Shown: positions 32,232 to 41,625, counted from the stretch's first letter. The stretch: DNA of 64,000 nucleotides from Cohnella sp. CFH 77786 (GCF_019400745.1 NZ_WJIB01000010.1:1-64000); one strand, 5' to 3'. The notes: a model not told the origin generated them from the sequence alone. A program made the numbers and translations.

Positions 32232-33149
32232 CTACCCCCATGGGCGATCTTCTGCCCGAACCAGCCGCTCCAGCTTGTCAGGATTTCGGACAATAAACAT
32301 TCTCCGCAGCTTCCCGTCCCGCCACTCGAACGCAAGCACGGTCGTCCAGGCGCCTTGCTCCCGGAACCCCAGCCCCATTTCCCCGTTCACGAGGACGGGC
32401 ACGACTTCGATGTCCGACTTCCCGTACTTGGCGGCGAGACCCAGAACGAACGCGGCTGCCCGCTCGATTCCGAGCAGCGGGCGGAGGGCGGCGGATACGC
32501 GCCCGCCCCCGTCGGTCACCACGGCGATATCCTCGCGAAGCAGCATCACCAGGCTTTCCATGCGGCCGCTCGCCGCCGCTTCCAGAAAACGCAACACAAG
32601 CTCCCGCGCCTGTTGCTTCGGCACCGGTTCCGGCCATTCGCCGTCCAGCTTGCGCCGGATTCGGCTCATCAGCTGCCGGCAGGCGGCCTCGGTTTTGCCG
32701 AGCGCCGCCGCGGTTTCGCCGTATCCGTAACCGAACGCCTCATGCAGCAGGAAAACCGCCCTCTCCCCCGGCGTCAACCGCTCCATGACGACCATGAGCG
32801 CATACGACACCGTCTCCTCCAACAGCATGCCGCTGACCGGCTCTTCGTCCGCCGGCCTGACGTCGGGCTCGGGCAGCCAAGGCCCGACGTACGTTTCCCG
32901 CTTTTTCCGGGCCGACTTCAGGATATCCAGACAGCGCCGCACGACCATTTTGGTCAAATACGGCCTCGGCTCCCGAATCGCCGAGGCATCCCGGTCCTGC
33001 AGATGCAGGAACACGTCGTGCACGGCATCCTCCGCATCCGCGCAGGTGCCCAGCATCCGGTAAGCCACGGACAGCAAATACCGGCGGTGTGCAAGGTACC
33101 ATTCCGTCAAATCCGGACGTTCCGGCACCGTTTCCCGTTCCGCGTTCAT
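32232..33149 (-). CDS. ECF41-family RNA polymerase sigma factor
   Basis: This 305-residue protein has sigma region 2 (about 17-83, YLLSVAYRMLGTCADAEDAVHDVFL) and region 4 (about 115-170). It carries the three ECF41 marks: WLPEP at 91-95 in the linker, DGGGR at 213-217 and NPDKL at 289-293 in the C-terminal NTF2-like domain. That extension replaces an anti-sigma factor and tunes activity from inside the protein. The start at 33149 overlaps the oxidoreductase stop as ATGA. It is co-transcribed with its likely target gene, behind a matching promoter at 34532-34558. Confidence 0.9.
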   Translation of the reverse strand: MNAERETVPERPDLTEWYLAHRRYLLSVAYRMLGTCADAEDAVHDVFLHLQDRDASAIREPRPYLTKMVVRRCLDILKSARKKRETYVGPWLPEPDVRPADEEPVSGMLLEETVSYALMVVMERLTPGERAVFLLHEAFGYGYGETAAALGKTEAACRQLMSRIRRKLDGEWPEPVPKQQARELVLRFLEAAASGRMESLVMLLREDIAVVTDGGGRVSAALRPLLGIERAAAFVLGLAAKYGKSDIEVVPVLVNGEMGLGFREQGAWTTVLAFEWRDGKLRRMFIVRNPDKLERLVRAEDRPWG

Positions 33150-34462
33150 GAAACGTTCACTCCCTTTCCCTGTTGCTGTACCGCCAGCCGAGCCGCTTCC
33201 CTTGCACTGTGAAGAGCGGCGTCCAGAAGCATGTCTTCCGTTCCCGCCCAATCTCCGGCCACATAGACCCCGCCGGCGCCCGTGTCTATGGCCGGACGGC
33301 CGGCGGCGCCTTTCCTGCCATAGGAAGGCATGCCGTACGTAACGACGACATGAGGCAAGAATCTGACCCGCTCCACGACGTCCCGCCAGCCCGGCTGCAG
33401 CCGGTCGAGAAAGGCTTCGAGCTCGGCGCGCGAAGCGGAAGGATCGCCCTTCTTCCCTCCATCATACCGCATCGCGTGAACGACGGCATGCTCCGGATGG
33501 TCGCACAACCGGGCCCACTGCGAATGGGCGGAGAAATACAAGGGTTGGTCCAGTCCCAGCGCGAACGGCCGGCCCGGATCGGGCAGGCGGCGGAGGTGGA
33601 GATCCAGCGAAGAGACATAAACCGGCTCCAATTCCCTGAGCGAACGGGCATAATCGGCCGACAGCCAGGGCTCGAACCAACCCGCAACTCGCAGCGGCTC
33701 CACAGCCGCGATGATGGTGCGTGTCCGAACGGCTTCTCCGTCCGCCAATCGCACGATCCACCCTGCCCCTCCGATTCCCTCCGGGCAATCTACACCAGCT
33801 ACCGATGCGGAGGTGCGGCATTCCGCGCCCGCCAGCGCAGCCTTCACCGCCAGCCCGTCGACGAACGTCTGCCATCCCCCGTCCGGATAGATGACGCCGG
33901 GTTTTTGCAGCTGCCGCAGGACCGTCCCCGCATCTATACGATCCACGTCTCCCGCGTAAGAAGACACGCGGGCCATCGCCTCCGCCACCGCGGCAGCCCG
34001 ACCCGTCAGGCCGTTTTCGGCCAGCCACGACGTCCACCCCATCCCCTCGGCTTTCTTCGGATCGATCCTGCGCAGGCCGAGGAAAAACCGCAGAAACCTG
34101 CGCTTTTCCGCCCATGTCAAGGCCCTTCCGAGCAGCAGCCCCGCGGTCGACACAATGTCCCCGCGCCCTTCCCCCGGTACCCAGTGGATATTCGGTCCAG
34201 GACCTTTGCCGGGCGTTTCCACCCCAAGCTGCTCGAGCACATGCTGCGCGGAGCCTCCCCGGTACAAGGCATGCGCCCCCAGATTGAGGACAGCTCCGCT
34301 TTCGATTACGGAAGCCGACCGTCCACCGAAACCCGCCGCTTTCTCGAACAACACCACCGATTTTCCCGCGCGCGCCGCGAAAGCAGCCGCCGCCAAACCG
34401 GCCGGCCCGCCCCCGATTACGGCAACGTCCCACATTCGGCCCGCCGAATCCTTCTTTTCCAT
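33146..34462 (-). CDS. FAD-dependent oxidoreductase (phytoene-desaturase-like)
   Basis: This 438-residue flavoprotein has the N-terminal dinucleotide motif VAVIGGGPAGLAAAAFAARAGKSVVLFEKAAGFGGRS. A C-terminal FAD motif (GGVYVAGDWAGTEDMLLDAALHSAREAA) completes the amine oxidase/phytoene desaturase fold. The substrate is unknown. AAGGAGG lies ten bases before the ATG at 34462. ECF41 factors commonly sit beside small oxidoreductases, and this one shares an operon with the sigma gene, so it is probably its main target. Confidence 0.85.
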   Translation of the reverse strand: MEKKDSAGRMWDVAVIGGGPAGLAAAAFAARAGKSVVLFEKAAGFGGRSASVIESGAVLNLGAHALYRGGSAQHVLEQLGVETPGKGPGPNIHWVPGEGRGDIVSTAGLLLGRALTWAEKRRFLRFFLGLRRIDPKKAEGMGWTSWLAENGLTGRAAAVAEAMARVSSYAGDVDRIDAGTVLRQLQKPGVIYPDGGWQTFVDGLAVKAALAGAECRTSASVAGVDCPEGIGGAGWIVRLADGEAVRTRTIIAAVEPLRVAGWFEPWLSADYARSLRELEPVYVSSLDLHLRRLPDPGRPFALGLDQPLYFSAHSQWARLCDHPEHAVVHAMRYDGGKKGDPSASRAELEAFLDRLQPGWRDVVERVRFLPHVVVTYGMPSYGRKGAAGRPAIDTGAGGVYVAGDWAGTEDMLLDAALHSAREAARLAVQQQGKGVNVS

Positions 34463-34531
34463 CTCCCAAACGCCTCCTTGGCTTGCGAATCGAAGGCCTG
34501 AAACGGCCTCGCTCCGCTGTACTGCCAAGAA

Positions 34532-34558
34532 GACGACGCGCTTGCGTTTTTTGTGACA
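34532..34558 (-). promoter_or_regulatory. ECF41-type promoter
   Basis: On the minus strand TGTCACA (34558-34552) and CGTC (34535-34532) are separated by 16 bases, matching the published ECF41 consensus TGTCACA-N16-CGTC. It lies 70 bases before the oxidoreductase start, so the sigma factor should activate its own operon. Confidence 0.7.
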
Positions 34559-34677
34559 ATCAAAGCCTTAACGTCGTCGCTCATCTTCGAATATCATGCG
34601 ATGCTCCCGGAACAGCGGAATCTCGGGCTGAATACATTGATGGGAGAACCGCCCCTAGGCGGAAAGCGGGGATCCCC

Positions 34678-35286
34678 ATGAACCGAAACACGCTTATGCT
34701 TCCGATGGAGGTACGGCCGTTCACCGCGCCGAACATCAAAATCAATACGCCGGTCGTGGCCGGAGGCACAACGCCGCAAGCGCGGAACGAGATGAATCGC
34801 GAAATCGTAAACGTCGTTCATGCCGAGATGAAAACGCAAGGTTACCCCAGCCCCTACATTCGGGAAATGAACGGCAGCTTCGAGATCAAAACAAACGAGC
34901 GAGGGGTGCTCAGCCTGTCGCTGATCAACTACACGTATTCCGGCGGAGCGCACGGAAACACCCTGCAGCATTCGCTCACTTTCGACGCCGATACGGGCAA
35001 ACGCTACGCGCTTCGCGAATTGTTCAAGCTCGGCAGCCGGTACGAAGAACGCCTGAACGCGATCATCCAGGCGCAAATCGCCGCGCGTAAACTGCCGATC
35101 CTCGGTCCCTATCCGGGCTTGTCCCCGGATCAGGATTTCTATATCGCCGACAAGGCGCTGGTCATCTATTTCCCTCTGTACGCGCTCGTGCCGTATGCAT
35201 GGGGTTTCCCGTACTTCCCGATTTCCGTCTACGAACTCCAGGAAATCTTGGACGAGAACGGTCCGCTGGGCATTATGCTTTCCTGA
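34678..35286 (+). CDS. RsiV/DUF3298-like domain protein without membrane anchor
   Basis: The protein is 202 residues from the ATG at 34678. It contains a DUF4163-like N-terminal part and a DUF3298-like C-terminal domain: LSLINYTYSGGAHGNTLQHSLTFDADTGKRYALRELFK, then PLYALVPYAWGFPYFPISVYELQEIL. These domains form the outer part of the RsiV anti-sigma factor and occur in PdaC-type proteins. No signal peptide or membrane helix is visible, so its location is unclear. GGGGAT lies five bases before the ATG. Confidence 0.7.
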   Translation: MNRNTLMLPMEVRPFTAPNIKINTPVVAGGTTPQARNEMNREIVNVVHAEMKTQGYPSPYIREMNGSFEIKTNERGVLSLSLINYTYSGGAHGNTLQHSLTFDADTGKRYALRELFKLGSRYEERLNAIIQAQIAARKLPILGPYPGLSPDQDFYIADKALVIYFPLYALVPYAWGFPYFPISVYELQEILDENGPLGIMLS

Positions 35287-35433
35287 GGTTAAAGGATTAC
35301 GAAAAGGAACTTGCCTCATACGGATATGCCTTCGCCATCCATTAAGGGGATGTGAGAAGATTGAACGTAAAAGAGCCATTCCGTAATTCGTATAACCATC
35401 CCAATTGTATGCATGACTGAAACACGAATAAAA

Positions 35434-35480
35434 AGCCGCTTGAATTGGCGGTTCGGAATATACCGTCAATTCAAGCGGCT
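35434..35480 (-). terminator. Terminator of the LacI-VOC-ThuA operon
   Basis: AGCCGCTTGAATTG (35434-35447) pairs perfectly with CAATTCAAGCGGCT (35467-35480). On the minus strand it ends in TTTTAT, so it terminates the ThuA gene transcript. Confidence 0.85.
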
Positions 35481-35563
35481 AATCACACCCGAATGCACCG
35501 TTCGCTGCCGGCCATCCTTTATGCTACATGACACTAGCAGGAGGCCCCCTTGATCCCCGCTTG

Positions 35564-36232
35564 CTATTCCCCGCAGCACCAGCGGACCGCCGAACCAAGC
35601 ACCCGCAGGAAGTCGGGGTTGAACAATCCCTCCCGCGTATGCGCCGGCGTGAGGCAGCAGATGCGGCCGTGGCCATAGGGATGCCTCCAACCCGCGATCG
35701 AGTTGCCGTCCACCGATTCCGACAGGAGAAACACCTCGGTCCGGCCGCGGTCGCACTCGACGAAATAATGCTCGTCCAGCGCTTCGAACCCGTTCTTTCC
35801 GCCTAAATCCAGGATATCCCGACCCGCTTCCGCCGACGCTGCCGTATAACGTACCGTCTGATGCAATGCCGGGTGAAACAGAAAACGTCCCCGAAGCATC
35901 GACACGTACGTACCTTCCGGCTCATAGGATGCAAGCCCCGAGTGCCAGGCCAGCCATCCTCCGCCCTGTTCCACGTATTTCGCGATCGCTTCCGCAATCG
36001 CCGCAGTCATCCAACGGGCATTCTCGTCCTCTTGCGGGGCGACCCGGTCCTCCTTGAACAACACGACCGCGTCGGGCGTTTCGGCGAGCGCCACCGGAAT
36101 CCGGCCCGCGTCCACGAATCGAAGGCTCACGTCCGATGCGCCGGCCCATGTCCGCAACGCTTGCTGAAGCGCCTCCCCGCTCTCTTCCGCACGATGGTAG
36201 TAATCCCCGACGACCGCCGCCACGCGTTTCAT
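35564..36232 (-). CDS. ThuA-domain protein
   Basis: This 222-residue protein has a ThuA-like glutamine amidotransferase fold: RVAAVVGDYYHRAEESGEALQQAL, then GGGWLAWHSGLASY, FLFHPALHQTVRY and HPYGHGRICCLTPAHTRE. ThuA proteins occur in sugar utilisation operons, often with dehydrogenases or isomerases; the reaction is not firmly known. It is the last gene of a LacI-VOC-ThuA unit, 31 bases after the VOC gene. The ATG at 36232 has GAGGAA nine bases upstream. Confidence 0.8.
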   Translation of the reverse strand: MKRVAAVVGDYYHRAEESGEALQQALRTWAGASDVSLRFVDAGRIPVALAETPDAVVLFKEDRVAPQEDENARWMTAAIAEAIAKYVEQGGGWLAWHSGLASYEPEGTYVSMLRGRFLFHPALHQTVRYTAASAEAGRDILDLGGKNGFEALDEHYFVECDRGRTEVFLLSESVDGNSIAGWRHPYGHGRICCLTPAHTREGLFNPDFLRVLGSAVRWCCGE

Positions 36233-36263
36233 CCCCAATGGTTCCTCCCATTCCGGTTTCCCG

Positions 36264-36716
36264 TCAATCGTTTTCGAGCAGCTCGATCAGCACTTTCAAA
36301 TCCCGGAAAGAGTCCAGATAAGCGTAACGGCCTCCCGTGTATTCCCCTTTCTGCAGCAGCGGCACGCCGCCTTGCTTCAGGAGGGAGATCTTTTCCTTCA
36401 TTCCCTCCACGACGAACGCGATGTGATGGAAGCCTTCCCCGTTCCGGTCCAATGACTCCCTCCAAGTGCTCGGATGATGGTCCGGTTCGATCAGCTCCAA
36501 TTGGAGCGAACCCATGTCGAAGAAGGCCAGCTTCGCGCGCGCCTCGGTCGGGCTGCCCCGGTATTCGGTCTGCGCGATGTCGGGCGTGTCCGTCCAGAAC
36601 CATTTCGGCTTCTCCACTCCGAAAAAGTTGGCGTAAGCCTCCGACGTTGTTTCGATGTCGTGCACCAGCAATCCGATTTGGGTAATGACGTTGTTGCCCA
36701 GTACGTTTGGCTGCAC
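36264..36716 (-). CDS. VOC-family (glyoxalase-like) protein
   Basis: This 150-residue protein has the paired beta-alpha-beta layout of VOC enzymes: TQIGLLVHDIETTSEAYANFFGV, LQLELIEPD, GFHHIAFVVEGMKEKISLLKQGG and YLDSFRDLKVLIELLEN. Metal ligands are probably H19 or E74 and H96-type residues. It sits between the LacI regulator and ThuA, so a role in sugar or sugar-acid metabolism is likely. The exact reaction is unknown. Confidence 0.8.
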   Translation of the reverse strand: MQPNVLGNNVITQIGLLVHDIETTSEAYANFFGVEKPKWFWTDTPDIAQTEYRGSPTEARAKLAFFDMGSLQLELIEPDHHPSTWRESLDRNGEGFHHIAFVVEGMKEKISLLKQGGVPLLQKGEYTGGRYAYLDSFRDLKVLIELLEND

Positions 36717-36730
36717 ATTCCCGTCTCCCT

Positions 36731-37780
36731 TCAGGAAAATATGATTGGCCGGCAGGAATCTCGGACGATCAAGTCGTTGCGGACGCTGAACGGAGCATAG
36801 CCCGTTTCTTCCCCCTCGATATGGCGAACGAGAGAGGCGGTCAGCGTTCCCATCATATCCGCAAAATCGACTTTGAGCGTCGTTAAGGCCGGGTGGGTCC
36901 GGGAACTGAGCGGATGGTCGTCGAATCCGATGACTGAGAGATCGCGCGGAACTTGCAGCCCGTGCTCCTGCAGCGCCCGGATCGCGCCGAAGGCGACGCT
37001 GTCGTTGGCCATGATCATCGCGGACGGAAGCGGCATCCCTTCATCCAGGAAGCGCGACATCGATTGGTAGCCGCTTTCTTCGCTGAACCCGCCTGGCAGC
37101 ACCCGCTGCGGATCGATTTCCAATCCATAATGGCGCATGGCCGCCAGAAAACCCTCGTATTTCGAAGGTCCCGAGCACCGGTTCATATCGCCGTTCAAGA
37201 CTCCAATGCGGCGATGCCCCAGCTTGTGCAAATACTCGACGGCCAGCCTCATCCCGCCATGATTGTCGAAATTGGCGACGATGCGGTTCGGCTCGGCGTT
37301 CCCGGACAGCTCCTGATCGACGATCCCGACCATGAAGCCTTCGGCGACCAACTCCTCGATAAACGGTTCACGGTTCGCCGCCCCGATGAAGATCCCCCCG
37401 TCGATCCGCCGCTGGTAGAAAATCTCTTTCACGCTTCGAACCGCGTCCTCATCTCTCGTATTCCGGATAATGCGGGTCAACACGTAATACCCGAGGGTCG
37501 ACGCGTTCTCGATGATGCTGGCCAGCATCAGGTTGGTCAGGATATCCGCGGATACGTGGCCCGCTTCGATCATGAACAACCCGATCGTTCGGGTCCGCTT
37601 GCCTGCCAGCACTTGCGCGGATGCATTCGGCACGTAGTTGTACTGCCGAATGACCTGCATGACTTTCTCCCGAGTTTCCGGCGGCACGTTGCTGTAATTG
37701 TTGATGACCCGGCTCACCGTACTCCTGGACACGCCCGCAAGACGCGCGATCTCGACCGAATCGATCCCCGTCTTCTTCAA
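36731..37780 (-). CDS. LacI-family transcriptional regulator
   Basis: The protein is about 349 residues with the LacI helix-turn-helix (DSVEIARLAGVSRSTVSRVINNYSNVPPETREKV) and a periplasmic-binding-protein-like effector domain (RTIGLFMIEAGHVSADI ... IMANDSVAFGAIRALQEHGLQVPRDLSVIGFDD). The TTG start at 37780 has AGAGGG about nine bases upstream; a GTG at 37801 is the alternative. It leads the VOC-ThuA operon and probably senses the sugar used by it. A near-palindrome around ACGCGT lies upstream (37809-37822). Confidence 0.85.
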   Translation of the reverse strand: MKKTGIDSVEIARLAGVSRSTVSRVINNYSNVPPETREKVMQVIRQYNYVPNASAQVLAGKRTRTIGLFMIEAGHVSADILTNLMLASIIENASTLGYYVLTRIIRNTRDEDAVRSVKEIFYQRRIDGGIFIGAANREPFIEELVAEGFMVGIVDQELSGNAEPNRIVANFDNHGGMRLAVEYLHKLGHRRIGVLNGDMNRCSGPSKYEGFLAAMRHYGLEIDPQRVLPGGFSEESGYQSMSRFLDEGMPLPSAMIMANDSVAFGAIRALQEHGLQVPRDLSVIGFDDHPLSSRTHPALTTLKVDFADMMGTLTASLVRHIEGEETGYAPFSVRNDLIVRDSCRPIIFS

Positions 37781-37808
37781 TCGGCGATTCCCTCTTCTCA
37801 CGTTTTTG

Positions 37809-37822
37809 TGAACGCGTGTTTA
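37809..37822. promoter_or_regulatory. Possible LacI-type operator
   Basis: TGAACGCGTGTTTA is an imperfect palindrome centred on ACGCGT (10 of 14 positions symmetric), like many LacI-family sites. It lies just upstream of the regulator gene, so it may serve autoregulation. Confidence 0.4.
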
Positions 37823-37922
37823 TAAAGCTATCTTATCAAGGGGAAAGCTTTACCGTCAATCGGAAGGCTGGTATTGTAGCGCTCCGACGCTATCTCCTCC
37901 TCCGCGCCCCCCCAAGCGCTTT

Positions 37923-39071
37923 CTACCATTTGCCGGGATCGATGTCCGATGGATTCAGGCCTGCCCAAACATTGGGCACTTGCACATTGTTAGGATCATT
38001 AAATACCAGAAACGCCGTGGGCAAATACCGTTCCCCGTGCGCGGCAGACGGCTTGTTGACGATTTCCCCGTCCCTGTTCACGAGCACCGTCGACGAACCT
38101 CCGTCGAGATTGGCGGCGATGACTGCTCCGTGTTCGAGCATGATTTCCTGAGCATCGTACAACGTGGCCCCGATGCTGTATCCCGGCTGGCGGCCGTCGA
38201 TCACCAGGAACATGACGCTGCCGTCCTCCTTCTGGCCCATCACCGTCCGCGGAGCGATGCCCCACCCTTGAGCGCGGTTTTTGATCAAACCTTTGCCGTT
38301 CACGATGATGCGTGGAGAGAAGGTGACCGCTTCCGAAATGCCGAGATCCATTAATTCCCGAATCGTATAGCGGCCCGCGATCATTTTGCCGGCTCGGTCC
38401 AGACCGACGATTTGCGTGCTTTTGTCGTTCCCGAGCCCGTCGTAATAGATCTTGCCTTGGCTGATCACGACGCCGATCGGCTGAAATCCGTTCCCTTGCC
38501 AATTCGGGTCGGCGAATCCTCCGGCATTGACGCCGTACAGCGCGCCGGTCCGTTCCACCATGCTGGTCACCTTCTCGCCGCGGCCGGGTTTCTGCGGCAC
38601 GACGAGACGGATTTTCTTCGGGTCGCGGACGGTGAGCAAATAACCGCGGAATCCTTCACCGCTTACCTTTTCCACCGACGTAAGCGGCATATTCGCCGCA
38701 GCCACATTCGAAGGAACCGCGATCCGGTGTCTGTCCCTCTCATCTCCCATGTGATCGAAGCTGGATTGGTACTCCGCAACCCGCTCCTTCAAGCCTTTCT
38801 CGCCGATGATATATTTCGCCCATTCCCGGTGCTGGGTCGTTATGATCGTGTCTGCCACCATGTACCGGAAAGTGCGCCCCGAAGGCGTCAGATAAAACCA
38901 CACGGCAAACAGCAAACAGCCGACGAACCCCGACAGGATCGTCATTCGAATCAACCGAATGAGGCCGAATCTCCGGCGCTTGCTTGCACGCCTCTTGCTT
39001 TTGGACGAGGTCCGGCCCGCTGAATTGCTTGCGGTCTTGGCAGGCGCGGTCTTGATGGATGGTGCTGGCAT
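37923..39071 (-). CDS. Phosphodiester glycosidase (NAGPA domain) membrane protein
   Basis: This 382-residue protein has a basic N-terminus, a membrane helix at about 42-60 (MTILSGFVGCLLFAVWFYL), and an extracellular NAGPA-type domain. The domain motifs include YGVNAGGFADPNWQGNGFQPIGVVISQGKIYY, FSPRIIVNGKG, APRTVMGQKEDGSVMFLVIDGRQP and AVIAANLDGGSSTVLVNRDG. Relatives hydrolyse phosphodiester-linked sugars or act on wall polymers. The ATG at 39069-39071 was chosen because GGGAG lies ten bases upstream. It should act on the outer face of the membrane. Confidence 0.85.
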   Translation of the reverse strand: MPAPSIKTAPAKTASNSAGRTSSKSKRRASKRRRFGLIRLIRMTILSGFVGCLLFAVWFYLTPSGRTFRYMVADTIITTQHREWAKYIIGEKGLKERVAEYQSSFDHMGDERDRHRIAVPSNVAAANMPLTSVEKVSGEGFRGYLLTVRDPKKIRLVVPQKPGRGEKVTSMVERTGALYGVNAGGFADPNWQGNGFQPIGVVISQGKIYYDGLGNDKSTQIVGLDRAGKMIAGRYTIRELMDLGISEAVTFSPRIIVNGKGLIKNRAQGWGIAPRTVMGQKEDGSVMFLVIDGRQPGYSIGATLYDAQEIMLEHGAVIAANLDGGSSTVLVNRDGEIVNKPSAAHGERYLPTAFLVFNDPNNVQVPNVWAGLNPSDIDPGKW

Positions 39072-39286
39072 GATGTCCACGCTCCCTTGCTGGTGAATTG
39101 CCATCCCCTCTAATACGACTGAAAACGCCGCCATGTTGCAGCCTAACCCGCAGATTCGCTAAAGATTCCAAGGGCACGTCAGAATCAACGACCTTCGGCT
39201 CCATTTATTTCTTGCTCGTTTTACATCCCGCCTATAGACTGTTTTTATATCTATTCATTAATGACACGAAGGAGAGAAAGCAAGGC

Positions 39287-40600
39287 ATGAAAGCTTCCGC
39301 CGCAAAACGAGTTTCGTTCCTGATTCTCATGCTGTTGCTCATTTGGGGCACGGTACCTGCCGCTGCCGAGGAATCCAGCGGAGAAGAAGCAGCCGCCCCG
39401 GAGATTACGTTCTGGCAGACGGACATCTGGGACTATACGCCTGCCATTCAAGCCTATGTGGACGAAGTAAACCCGGAATTGACCGTACATATCGCGACCG
39501 TACCTTTGTACAATTACCAGGACAAACTGAAAATCGCGCTGGCCTCCGGGGATGTTCCCGACCTGATCCTGTTTCCCAACTGGCTCTTGCCGCAGTTTGC
39601 TCTTGCCTCTGCCCCCCAGAGCGGGATGTTCGCGGATATGAATCAAATCTCCGAAGAAGTCGTAGGAGAGCTGCAAGCCAATCTGGCAAGAGGCGTTTGG
39701 GGAACCGTCAACCCCCCGTACCGTCAGCAATCGGTATCGTTTATCCCTCTGAATTCCTCTCCAGCCGTCTGGTTTTACCGGACCGATTTGTTCCGTCAAG
39801 CAGGGCTGCCTGCCGCCCCGGATGCCGTTTCCGCCAAATTGAATAGCTGGAATGCGGTTGAAGCAGCGGGTAAAACGTTCACAGCCAAAACGAAAAAAGC
39901 GCTGTTCGGTGAACCGTCCGAACTTTTCCGGCACATGCTCGCACTCAACGGCCCGGTATACTACAATATGAAAGGCGTCTATATCGGAGATCAAAACCCG
40001 CAAATCAAAAAAGCCTACGACTATGTGGTCAATGGATTGAAAAACGGCTGGATCGGCAGATATGAAACGGGAACCCCCGCCGCAATCAAAGCCATGAAAT
40101 CGGGAGCTATCGGTTCTTCGATCGGATGGCCGGGCACAGAGAATCAGATTAAAGATCGATTCGGAAAAGCCGGTTCCGGAAAATGGGCTGTCGCCCCCCT
40201 GCCGGAAGGATCGACGGACAGCGGAATATTATCGGGCGCCATTCCCGCCGATGCTCATGAACCGGCAATCGCCTTGGATCTCCTCCATTGGCTGGCGTCC
40301 GAGAAAATGCAAAATTGGGCATATCACGAGTTAGGACTGTTCCCGGCGAATTTGAAGGTTTTATCCGAGCCGGAGTGGCTGGCGGAAAAAGACGCCTATT
40401 TCGGCAATCAGCAGGTGAACCGCGTACTCGCTCAAGCCGCCAAAACGGCGAAACCCGATGCTTTAAGCCAAGAGTTGTACCCGGCACCAGATGCTTACGA
40501 CAACGCGATCTCGAAGTTGGTCCGCAACGCCAAAGCCGATCCCGCCAAAGAATGGGCAGCAGCCGTGAAAACGGCCAAATCCAGGGCGGTCAAGCGGTAA
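39287..40600 (+). CDS. Family 1 extracellular solute-binding protein
   Basis: This 437-residue protein has a signal peptide (residues 1-27, LILMLLLIWGTVPAAA) without a lipobox Cys. It then shows the solute-binding fold of ABC sugar transporters: ITFWQTDIWDYTPAIQAYVDEVNPELTVHIATVPLYNYQDKLKIALASGDVPDLI and later SSIGWPGTENQIKDRFG. No permease or ATPase genes lie next to it, so it is an orphan binding protein. GGAGAGAAAG precedes the ATG at 39287. The missing lipobox is unusual for a Gram-positive binding protein. Confidence 0.8.
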   Translation: MKASAAKRVSFLILMLLLIWGTVPAAAEESSGEEAAAPEITFWQTDIWDYTPAIQAYVDEVNPELTVHIATVPLYNYQDKLKIALASGDVPDLILFPNWLLPQFALASAPQSGMFADMNQISEEVVGELQANLARGVWGTVNPPYRQQSVSFIPLNSSPAVWFYRTDLFRQAGLPAAPDAVSAKLNSWNAVEAAGKTFTAKTKKALFGEPSELFRHMLALNGPVYYNMKGVYIGDQNPQIKKAYDYVVNGLKNGWIGRYETGTPAAIKAMKSGAIGSSIGWPGTENQIKDRFGKAGSGKWAVAPLPEGSTDSGILSGAIPADAHEPAIALDLLHWLASEKMQNWAYHELGLFPANLKVLSEPEWLAEKDAYFGNQQVNRVLAQAAKTAKPDALSQELYPAPDAYDNAISKLVRNAKADPAKEWAAAVKTAKSRAVKR

Positions 40601-40634
40601 CGTCTCCATCGACACCATTTCCCAAGAAATGATC

Positions 40635-40670
40635 AAAACCGCCTTCACTTGATTGGGAAGGCGGTTTTCC
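40635..40670 (+). terminator. Terminator after the solute-binding protein gene
   Basis: AAAACCGCCTTC (40635-40646) pairs perfectly with GAAGGCGGTTTT (40657-40668). Confidence 0.85.
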
Positions 40671-40682
40671 GTTGAGCAACGT

Positions 40683-40711
40683 TTGGGAGAACGTCTTTCA
40701 CTTGCTATAAT
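40683..40711 (+). promoter_or_regulatory. Promoter of the aldose epimerase gene
   Basis: TTGGGA (40683-40688) and a perfect TATAAT (40706-40711) are separated by 17 bases, 34 bases before the ATG. Confidence 0.55.
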
Positions 40712-40745
40712 AAGGCTATTCGATGATGAAGCAGGAGGAATACCC

Positions 40746-41624
40746 ATGACCGAAGCATCCCGCTACGCCATTCACAATTTCACGGACCAATACCCGATCC
40801 TCGAGTTGATCGACCGAGAGACGGATTCCAGCGTGCTCCTCTGCCCGGAACGCGGCGGCATCGTCACCTCGGCCAGACTGCACGGACGAGAGCTTCTGTA
40901 CTTGGACAAAGAGACGTTCTACGATCCGGAGGCCAACATCCGCGGCGGCATCCCCGTGCTGTTTCCGATATGCGGACAGCTTCGCCAAGGGGAATACGAA
41001 TGGGAAGGGCGCACGTACCGGATGAAAAACCACGGCGTCGCCCGCAACCGTCCATGGGAGGTGGAGTCGACCGGCAGCGGAGAATCGGCGTGGGCCGTAC
41101 TCGTGCTGAGAAGCTCCTCCGGCACGCTTGCCGAGTTTCCGTTCGATTTCGAGCTCCGCTTTACGTACCGGTTAAAGGACGGCGTTTTGTCGATCGAACA
41201 GGAATACCGCAACCTCGCGGACCGGCCGATGCCGATGGTGGCGGGATTCCATCCGTATTTCGCCACGGAGACGAAGAACCTCCCTTACGTCACGGACGCC
41301 ACCCGCTATCTGGATTACAACGATAACGAAACGAAGCCGTTCGAAGGTACGCTTGATTTGACCGGCATGAAGGAATCCGCCGCGCTGCTGGATGCGTCGA
41401 GGCCGGAGATTTCGTTCCCGCTGTCGATGGAGGCGGCCGTCCGATTGGTTTACAGCGAGCAGTTCCGGTACGTGGTGCTCTGGTCCGTGGAAGGCAAACC
41501 GTTCGTCTGCGTGGAGCCATGGACGGCTCTCAATGAAGCCCTGAACGACAAAGAAGGCCTCCTCTCCGTGAAGCCGGGGGAGACCTTGCGTGCCGAATTG
41601 CATATTCATTGCGAGGAAGCTTAA
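40746..41624 (+). CDS. Aldose 1-epimerase family protein
   Basis: This 292-residue protein has the galactose mutarotase/YeaD-like fold: LCPERGGIVTSARLHGRELLYLD, GGIPVLFPICGQLR, MKNHGVARNRPWEV, MVAGFHPYFA and CVEPWTALNEALN. The H in KNHG, H in GFHPYF and E in CVEPW fit the catalytic His/Glu set. It interconverts anomers of a sugar or sugar phosphate. AGGAGG lies seven bases before the ATG at 40746. It stands alone between two terminator or divergent junctions. Confidence 0.88.
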   Translation: MTEASRYAIHNFTDQYPILELIDRETDSSVLLCPERGGIVTSARLHGRELLYLDKETFYDPEANIRGGIPVLFPICGQLRQGEYEWEGRTYRMKNHGVARNRPWEVESTGSGESAWAVLVLRSSSGTLAEFPFDFELRFTYRLKDGVLSIEQEYRNLADRPMPMVAGFHPYFATETKNLPYVTDATRYLDYNDNETKPFEGTLDLTGMKESAALLDASRPEISFPLSMEAAVRLVYSEQFRYVVLWSVEGKPFVCVEPWTALNEALNDKEGLLSVKPGETLRAELHIHCEEA

Positions 41625-41625
41625 C

